This document shows positions 58,818 through 64,000 of a DNA stretch of 64,000 nucleotides, one piece after another. The DNA lies in contig DCFU01000004.1 in the NCBI GenBank assembly GCA_002319795.1, positions 1,019-65,018 of the forward strand. Reading direction: 5' to 3'. Within the stretch, counting starts at the first letter, position 1. Each line of letters opens with the position of its first letter. Origin of the DNA: Megamonas sp. UBA1796. Lineage in GTDB: Bacteria > Bacillota > Negativicutes > Selenomonadales > Selenomonadaceae. Both the position numbers and the translations under genes were made by a program. The notes beneath the pieces are model-generated. The model saw nothing but the letters and a program-made list of their open reading frames with translations. It searched no databases and had not been told where the DNA came from.

Positions 58818-61442
58818 CTACTTGATTTGTGCCTGAATGATTTCACAGGCCTTTTCAAAAGCCAAGGGGAGTTTATCTGCCTGTTTGCCGCCGGCTTGGG
58901 CCATATCTGGCCGACCACCGCCGCCGCCACCGACAACTTTAGCCGTATCCTTGATGATTTTTCCCGCATGGACGCCTGCAGAGACAGCTTCTTTACTTGC
59001 CTTCACGACAAGATTGACCTTCCCATCGTTAGTCGCTGCCAATACAACAACCCCATGGGAAAGTTTACCACAAACCATATCCGCAATACTGCGCAGTTCA
59101 TCTACATCAGCTACTGTTACCGTACCTGCAACGACCTGTATATCGCCATAGGTATACATTGTTTCCAATAACCTCTGTACATCTGCCCTGGCACGAGATT
59201 CATTGACGGTTGCAAGCTGCTGCTGCAATTCCTTATGTTCCGCCAGCAACACATCCAAATGGCTCAGTACATCTTCTTCACGCGTCCTGAGTTTTGCAGC
59301 CACGCCCGTCAGCTCCTGCATTTTAGCATTTGCATAGGCAAGAGCCGCCTGGCCTGTAATCGCCTCAATACGACGTACGCCAGCTGCTATACCTGTTTCA
59401 CTTATAATCTTGAACATGCCAATTTGCCCGACGTTCGAAACATGTGAACCACCGCAAAGCTCCATACTAAAGCCAGGAACCGTGACAACACGCACAACAT
59501 CACCATATTTCTCGCCAAAAAGAGCCATAGCCCCCATAGCTTTTGCTTCATCCTGCTTCATCTGTTTGAGTTCAACATCCTTGCCCGTCAGAATCTCCGC
59601 ATTGACAAGCCCCTCTACATCGGCAAGCTGCTGTGCGCTTACAGGCTCGAAATTCGAAAAATCAAAACGCAAACGCTCCGAAGTTACGGAGGAACCAGCC
59701 TGGTTAACCTGCTCGCCTACAATCCGTTTCAGAGCAGCCTGCAAAAGATGCGTTGCCGTATGATTCCGTGCCGAAGCAAGCTTCTTTTTGGAATCCACTC
59801 TAATCTTAACCGAATCGCCAACTCTGAGCAGGCCTTCTTCCATATATGAAATATGATAAATTGTGCCATCCGGAAGTTTTTTTGCGTTAGAAACCTTTAT
59901 TTTGCCAAACTCACTCACCAAAAGTCCGGCATCGCCAACCTGTCCGCCGCCTTCAGCATAGAATGGCGTAACATCCATAATGATACCTGCTTCCTCGCCA
60001 TCATGTAATTCATCAACGATTTGTCCATCTTTCCATATGCATACGACCTTTGCTTCTGTAGCAGCCGTATCTGCCTGCAAAGATTTCGTATCCAATCCGC
60101 GCAAATCCGGAACCGTTACACGCTGATTTTCCTGACGGGCGGCTCGGGCACGCTCACGTTGCTGCTGCATTGCTGTATCAAAGGCCGTTTTGTCAAGCTC
60201 CATGCCGTTTTCATGGAGGATTTCATCCGTCAGCTCCCAAGGGAAGCCAAAGGTATCATAAAGTTTGAAACCAATTTCACCAGACAGGATAGCTGTACCC
60301 GCATCCTTAAGTGTCCGAATATGTCCCGTCAAAAGCTCCATTCCCTGTGAAAGTGTTATATGAAAACGATCCTCCTCCAGACTGATAACCTTTTTAATAT
60401 ATTCCTGCTTAGCAACAAGGTCTTCAAAATCAGGAACGCCGCCATAAATACGGATAACAGCATCGACAGCTCCCGTCAGGAATTTATCTGTAATGCCGAG
60501 CATGCGTCCATGGCGGACAGCACGACGCAAAATGCGGCGCAGAACATAGCCTCTGCCCTCATTGGACGGCAAAATGCCATCCATAATCATGATTGCCATA
60601 CTGCGCGCATGATCGGCAATAACCTTAAGCGATATATCCTTTGCTGGATCCACGCCATAGACAACGCCTGATACATTGGCCGCGTATTCTATAATGGGGA
60701 AAAGCAAATCCGTCTCAAAGTTTGTTTTTTTGCTCTGCAATACCGATGCCAGACGTTCCAACCCGCAGCCGGTATCAATGTTTTTATGTGCCAAAGGCAA
60801 ATATTTGCCATCTTCCGTACGGTCATATTGCGTGAACACGAGATTCCATATCTCTAGATAACGATCACAGTCACAACCAACGGCACAATCCGGACTGCCG
60901 CAGCCACGTTCTTCACCAAGGTCAATATAAATTTCCGAATCCGGACCGCATGGTCCAGGCCCAATTTCCCAAAAATTGTCATCCAACTTTACAATATGTT
61001 CGGGATTGAAGCCAGGCTGCTGTTTCCAAATCTCAGCAGCTTCATCATCCTTCGGATAAATCGTCACCCACAGCTTCTCCTTCGGAAGATCAACCACGTC
61101 TGTCAAAAATTCCCAGGCCCAAGGTATCGCTTCTTCCTTGAAATAATCGCCAAAAGAAAAATTGCCGAGCATCTCGAAATAGGTCTGATGCCTGGCTGTA
61201 CGGCCTACATTTTCAATATCGCCGGTACGGACACAGCGCTGGCTGGTTGTAATACGCGTACGGGGCGGCTTCATTTTACCTGTAAAAAAAGGCTTAAACG
61301 GTGCCATTCCGGCACCAATCATCAATAAAGTCGGGTCGTTTTCTGGAATCAAGGAAGCACTTGGTAATCTAAGATGCCCCTTTTTTTCGGCGAAAAACTG
61401 CAGATATTTCTCACGCAGTTCATTACCACTCATATACTTCAA
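58818..61442 (-). CDS. alaS: Alanyl-tRNA synthetase
   Basis: An 874-residue AlaRS. The catalytic core has TSQRCVRTGDIENVGRTARH (about 66-85) and GCGLERLASVL (about 232-242); the editing domain has ARNHTATHLLQAALK (about 560) and CGGSHVSNVGQIG (about 665); the C-terminal C-Ala domain ends in a glycine-rich stretch (VVGGGGGGRPDMAQAGGK). The best start is TTG 61442, which has GGGGG at good spacing; ATG 61433 has none. No T-box leader fits in the short upstream region. Confidence 0.97.
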   Translation of the reverse strand: MKYMSGNELREKYLQFFAEKKGHLRLPSASLIPENDPTLLMIGAGMAPFKPFFTGKMKPPRTRITTSQRCVRTGDIENVGRTARHQTYFEMLGNFSFGDYFKEEAIPWAWEFLTDVVDLPKEKLWVTIYPKDDEAAEIWKQQPGFNPEHIVKLDDNFWEIGPGPCGPDSEIYIDLGEERGCGSPDCAVGCDCDRYLEIWNLVFTQYDRTEDGKYLPLAHKNIDTGCGLERLASVLQSKKTNFETDLLFPIIEYAANVSGVVYGVDPAKDISLKVIADHARSMAIMIMDGILPSNEGRGYVLRRILRRAVRHGRMLGITDKFLTGAVDAVIRIYGGVPDFEDLVAKQEYIKKVISLEEDRFHITLSQGMELLTGHIRTLKDAGTAILSGEIGFKLYDTFGFPWELTDEILHENGMELDKTAFDTAMQQQRERARAARQENQRVTVPDLRGLDTKSLQADTAATEAKVVCIWKDGQIVDELHDGEEAGIIMDVTPFYAEGGGQVGDAGLLVSEFGKIKVSNAKKLPDGTIYHISYMEEGLLRVGDSVKIRVDSKKKLASARNHTATHLLQAALKRIVGEQVNQAGSSVTSERLRFDFSNFEPVSAQQLADVEGLVNAEILTGKDVELKQMKQDEAKAMGAMALFGEKYGDVVRVVTVPGFSMELCGGSHVSNVGQIGMFKIISETGIAAGVRRIEAITGQAALAYANAKMQELTGVAAKLRTREEDVLSHLDVLLAEHKELQQQLATVNESRARADVQRLLETMYTYGDIQVVAGTVTVADVDELRSIADMVCGKLSHGVVVLAATNDGKVNLVVKASKEAVSAGVHAGKIIKDTAKVVGGGGGGRPDMAQAGGKQADKLPLAFEKACEIIQAQIK

Positions 61443-61621
61443 ACTAATCTACCCCCACTAATAGGTCTCTTTCAATAAAATATCCATCTCAGTATAACAC
61501 ATTATTGCCGCACATTTCCAGCTTGTTTTATTTATTTTTGGCAAGCATGCTATGAGATATTTACCCTCCCTGCGGTCTGTGATACACTATATCTATAATC
61601 TGGTAAAAGGAAGCGATAAGC

Positions 61622-62107
61622 ATGCGGCACTTTTTGTTTCTAGTTGCATTTTTACTAATTCCATCTATGTGCTTTGCAAATAAATATGAAGATGCTCCTG
61701 AGCAATATATTTGTATTGATATTGGACAAATATATGAGACCTATCTGGATAAAAATTCAGTTACATCTTTACAATATGCTCCGCCCTATTATGTCATCCA
61801 GTGCAATAATATAACATTCAATTATATGAATAATATTACATCCAAAATGGTAGTAAAATATTTTTATGATTATGAAAATAAGGCTATACAAGTCCAAATG
61901 CCAGAAGCTTATGCTTATGACGAAGACGGGACACTTTCAGATGAGACAATAATAGATGAACCGCCTATAGTCGTTGAGCCTTCAAGCCCTGCCTTTAACG
62001 AGGCCATCATTCTATTCAAACAAATTTACGGTGCCCAATATGCCAATACCTTCCAGGAAACGACCTCCTCGGAAGATGAGAACACGCTGCAAGGACAGAA
62101 CCTTTAA
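61622..62107 (+). CDS. Small secreted protein, function unknown
   Basis: A 161-residue protein on the plus strand, opposite to its neighbours. Residues 1-19 form a signal peptide (MRHFLFLVAFLLIPSMCFA). The mature part is acidic and Tyr-rich (YICIDIGQIYETYLDKNSV, VKYFYDYENKAIQVQMPEAY) with a beta-strand pattern and an acidic, probably disordered C-terminus (SSEDENTLQG). AAAGGAAG lies upstream of the ATG. I do not recognise the family. Confidence 0.7.
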   Translation: MRHFLFLVAFLLIPSMCFANKYEDAPEQYICIDIGQIYETYLDKNSVTSLQYAPPYYVIQCNNITFNYMNNITSKMVVKYFYDYENKAIQVQMPEAYAYDEDGTLSDETIIDEPPIVVEPSSPAFNEAIILFKQIYGAQYANTFQETTSSEDENTLQGQNL

Positions 62108-62138
62108 CCATGCACCAGATGCAGAATACATAAGGTTT

Positions 62139-62185
62139 TCAAGAACACAGCGGGTACTCTGAAAAAGTACCCGCTGTGTTCTTGA
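62139..62185. terminator. Strong convergent terminator
   Basis: A perfect 20-bp stem (62139-62158 with 62166-62185) and 7-base loop lie between the convergent secreted-protein and EF-G-like genes. On the plus strand T-rich sequence follows; on the minus strand the T run is shorter (GAAAACC), so plus-strand function is better supported. Confidence 0.75.
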
Positions 62186-62188
62186 GCT

Positions 62189-64000
62189 TTATTCTTTTTT
62201 ATCCTTCTCTTCCCGTGATTGCCTCGACTCGTCTATGATTTTTTCTGCCATTTTTTCCGGAACCTGTTCATAATGGGAAAATTTTAAAGAATAAGTTCCT
62301 CTTCCCTGGGTAATAGAACGAAGTTCTGTCGCATATTTATAAAGCTCGGCGACTGGAATTTGTGCCTTGACCTCACTCATACCCTTATTTATACTCTCCA
62401 TGCCTATAATGTGTGCACGCTTGGCGTTCAACTTTCCCATGACATCACCCATATAATACTCCGGTGCTTGTACCGTCATATCACAGATTGGCTCTAAAAG
62501 TACTGGTGCGGCTGCCATGATACCTTTTTTCAAAGCAATTGCCGTTGCGGTTTTGAAAGCCATTTCTGATGAATCAACTGCATGATAAGAACCATCTATA
62601 AGTTTGACATGAACATCGACTACTGGATAACCCGCTATGATACCGTTAGCCAGTGTTTCGGATGTGCCTTTTTCAACGGCGGGAATATACTGTCGGGGAA
62701 CGCTGCCGCCAAAAATACTTTCCGTAAAAAGGTTACCTTCACCTGTCGCTTGTGGACTTATTTCCAGCCATACATGACCATATTGACCATGCCCCCCGCT
62801 CTGCTTTTTATGTTTTCCTTCTACTTTGACCGTCTTGTGGATTGTTTCACGATAAGCAATTTTAGGCTCCGTCAGCAAAGCTTCTACCCCAAATTTTCGT
62901 TGTATCTTTTCAGTAAAAACCTCAAGATGTACTTCTCCAATACCCTTGAGCAAAGTTTCTTTGGTTTCCTTATTCTTAACAATGCAGATTGTAGGATCTT
63001 CTTCCTCCTGCTTGGAAATTGCTGCAAAAACCTTATCCTCATCCCCCTTTTTTCTGGCATATATTGCCATCTTAAGCATAGAGGACGGATAATCTATGTT
63101 ATCATATCGGATAGGAAAGTTTTTATCACACAGGGTATCACTCGTTTTTGTTCCCTGCAATTTAGCTGCTACAACCAGATCGCCCGCATGTGCCAGCAAG
63201 AGATTCACCTGATGTTTTCCCTGCATGGTAAATAATGTTCCCACACGTTCGTTAATATCCTTGCTGCTATTATAATATGAAGCATCTCCCTTCATCTCAC
63301 CGGACAATATCCGCATAAAGCTCAATCGTCCGACAAATGGGTCCACAATGGTTTTAAATACCTGGGCCGAAAATGCATCCTCCGTTTTACGTTCAAGTAT
63401 ATCGCCTGATGCAGGTTCCAGCCCCATAGCAACTTTAAAATACGGGGTTGGCATATATTCTACGATATCATTCATGAGCTTTTGAATACCTACATTCTGT
63501 AGAGCAGACCCGCAAAACACAGGAAAAATCTTTCCTGCCTGAATACCTTCGATAAGAGCCGCTGCTACTTCGGTTTCTCCAATCTCAGCACCTTCCAGAT
63601 ATTTTTCCAAAAGTTCATTATTAAATTCCGCAACCGCTTCAATCAGTTTTTGCCGGGCCTCTTCAACCTCTTTTTCCATATACTCAGGAATTTCACCGAT
63701 AATAGTTTCATCATCATGTGAAAGAATTTTTGTATGCAATGACAACAAGTCCACGACACCTTGAAATGCAGCTTCTTTGCCGATTGGCAATTGCACAGGA
63801 ACGATTCCGCTGCTGAATTTTACCCGCAGTTCCTCAAGCATTCCATTGAAATCCGCATGTTCACGATCCATCTTATTAATAAAAAACGCCCGTGGCAGTT
63901 CTTTGGCCTCTGCAAAATGCCATACCTTTTCAGTTTCAACTTCTACACCCGATGGTGCCGATAGTACGATAAGCACACTATCGACGGCTTGTAACGCACT
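62189..64000 (-). CDS. Elongation factor G-like translational GTPase (5' end outside the window)
   Basis: The visible 603 residues lack roughly the first 90-100 of an EF-G, including the P-loop; the frame is open to the window edge with SALQAVDSVLIVLSAPSGVE. The G4 motif INKMDRE is present (about 35 residues in), then domains II to V with EKIQRKFGVEALLTEPKIAY, SGGHGQYGHVWLEI, FGGSVPRQYIPAVEKG and YMGDVMGKLNAKRAHIIGME. The sequence resembles the second, EF-G-like proteins found beside canonical FusA in many anaerobes more than FusA itself; no rpsL/rpsG/tuf genes are seen on this side. Function could be translation, ribosome recycling or an unassigned GTPase role. Confidence 0.9.
   Translation of the reverse strand, partial: SALQAVDSVLIVLSAPSGVEVETEKVWHFAEAKELPRAFFINKMDREHADFNGMLEELRVKFSSGIVPVQLPIGKEAAFQGVVDLLSLHTKILSHDDETIIGEIPEYMEKEVEEARQKLIEAVAEFNNELLEKYLEGAEIGETEVAAALIEGIQAGKIFPVFCGSALQNVGIQKLMNDIVEYMPTPYFKVAMGLEPASGDILERKTEDAFSAQVFKTIVDPFVGRLSFMRILSGEMKGDASYYNSSKDINERVGTLFTMQGKHQVNLLLAHAGDLVVAAKLQGTKTSDTLCDKNFPIRYDNIDYPSSMLKMAIYARKKGDEDKVFAAISKQEEEDPTICIVKNKETKETLLKGIGEVHLEVFTEKIQRKFGVEALLTEPKIAYRETIHKTVKVEGKHKKQSGGHGQYGHVWLEISPQATGEGNLFTESIFGGSVPRQYIPAVEKGTSETLANGIIAGYPVVDVHVKLIDGSYHAVDSSEMAFKTATAIALKKGIMAAAPVLLEPICDMTVQAPEYYMGDVMGKLNAKRAHIIGMESINKGMSEVKAQIPVAELYKYATELRSITQGRGTYSLKFSHYEQVPEKMAEKIIDESRQSREEKDKKE

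Noticed and set aside
61443..61621. Possible T-box leader upstream of alaS
   Set aside because: The gap is too short and lacks the conserved T-box sequence and specifier stem.
1..64000. CRISPR array, rRNA or tRNA genes
   Set aside because: No regularly spaced identical repeats and no recognisable rRNA or cloverleaf-type sequence were seen on reading; short tRNAs could still escape inspection by eye.

Overview
The window reads as chromosome from a low- to mid-GC anaerobic bacterium of the Firmicutes, most likely the Negativicutes (Selenomonas/Sporomusa/Pectinatus relatives). The hints are a complete his operon with short-form HisG plus HisZ, a TrpR-like YerC/YecD protein upstream of it, a BusR-like GntR/RCK_C regulator, a TnpV-type protein, a DUF5670-like peptide, an AcoR-type sigma-54 activator and a MOP-type molybdenum aldehyde oxidoreductase. 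The placement is inference from gene content; no rRNA gene is present, and I saw no tRNA gene or CRISPR array.

Region 1 (1-15.5 kb) starts with a truncated chemotaxis receptor. It then holds a minus-strand catabolic island that I interpret as a sulfoquinovose (plant sulfolipid sugar) locus: GntR/UTRA regulator, KERWY-type GH31 sulfoquinovosidase, HIBADH-family sulfolactaldehyde reductase candidate, an unrecognised 51-residue ORF, PFK-family kinase, class II aldolase, zinc dehydrogenase, MHS transporter, aldose epimerase, TauE/SafE exporter and, beyond a strip of mobile-element debris, a YihO/YihP-like GPH importer. The logic is an EMP-type sulfoglycolysis with a kinase and aldolase unrelated to those of E. 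coli. No sulfoquinovose isomerase is visible. Two promoters (tauE and epimerase) share a 23-bp element, and one lies inside a 15-bp-arm perfect palindrome.

Region 2 (15.6-31.2 kb) is a tightly packed minus-strand operon ending in a histidine phosphatase and beginning with a MOP-type aldehyde oxidoreductase. Between them lie a dicluster/FAD oxidoreductase, a small CxxC redox protein, a methyltransferase, a zinc-ribbon protein, two unknown small proteins, a C-GCAxxG-C-C protein, an NTP transferase-HD fusion, a cysteine desulfurase-like enzyme, a radical SAM protein and an AMP-dependent CoA-ligase-like enzyme. This resembles the DVU_1551-DVU_1559 cluster of Desulfovibrio vulgaris, whose chemistry is, to my knowledge, not established. 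A -24/-12 promoter in front of the oxidoreductase, three TGTCACA boxes 11 bp apart and an AcoR-like activator gene upstream give a coherent sigma-54 switch.

Region 3 (31.2-39.5 kb) is a mixed stretch: a DUF5670-like peptide, a secreted Q/H-rich repeat protein, gene remnants, an MBL-fold hydrolase, a DMT transporter with an AraC regulator, a BusR-like regulator convergent with a ClC chloride channel (both with RCK_C/TrkA-C domains), and an SGNH hydrolase.

Region 4 (39.5-64 kb) is mostly housekeeping on the minus strand: miaB-mutS-mutL-methyltransferase, an HD-GYP protein beside an aldehyde dehydrogenase remnant, yerC-like/hisZ/HD/hisGDCBHAF-IE plus a SagB-type nitroreductase, an HlyD-type membrane fusion protein, alaS, a small secreted protein on the plus strand, and a truncated EF-G-like GTPase.
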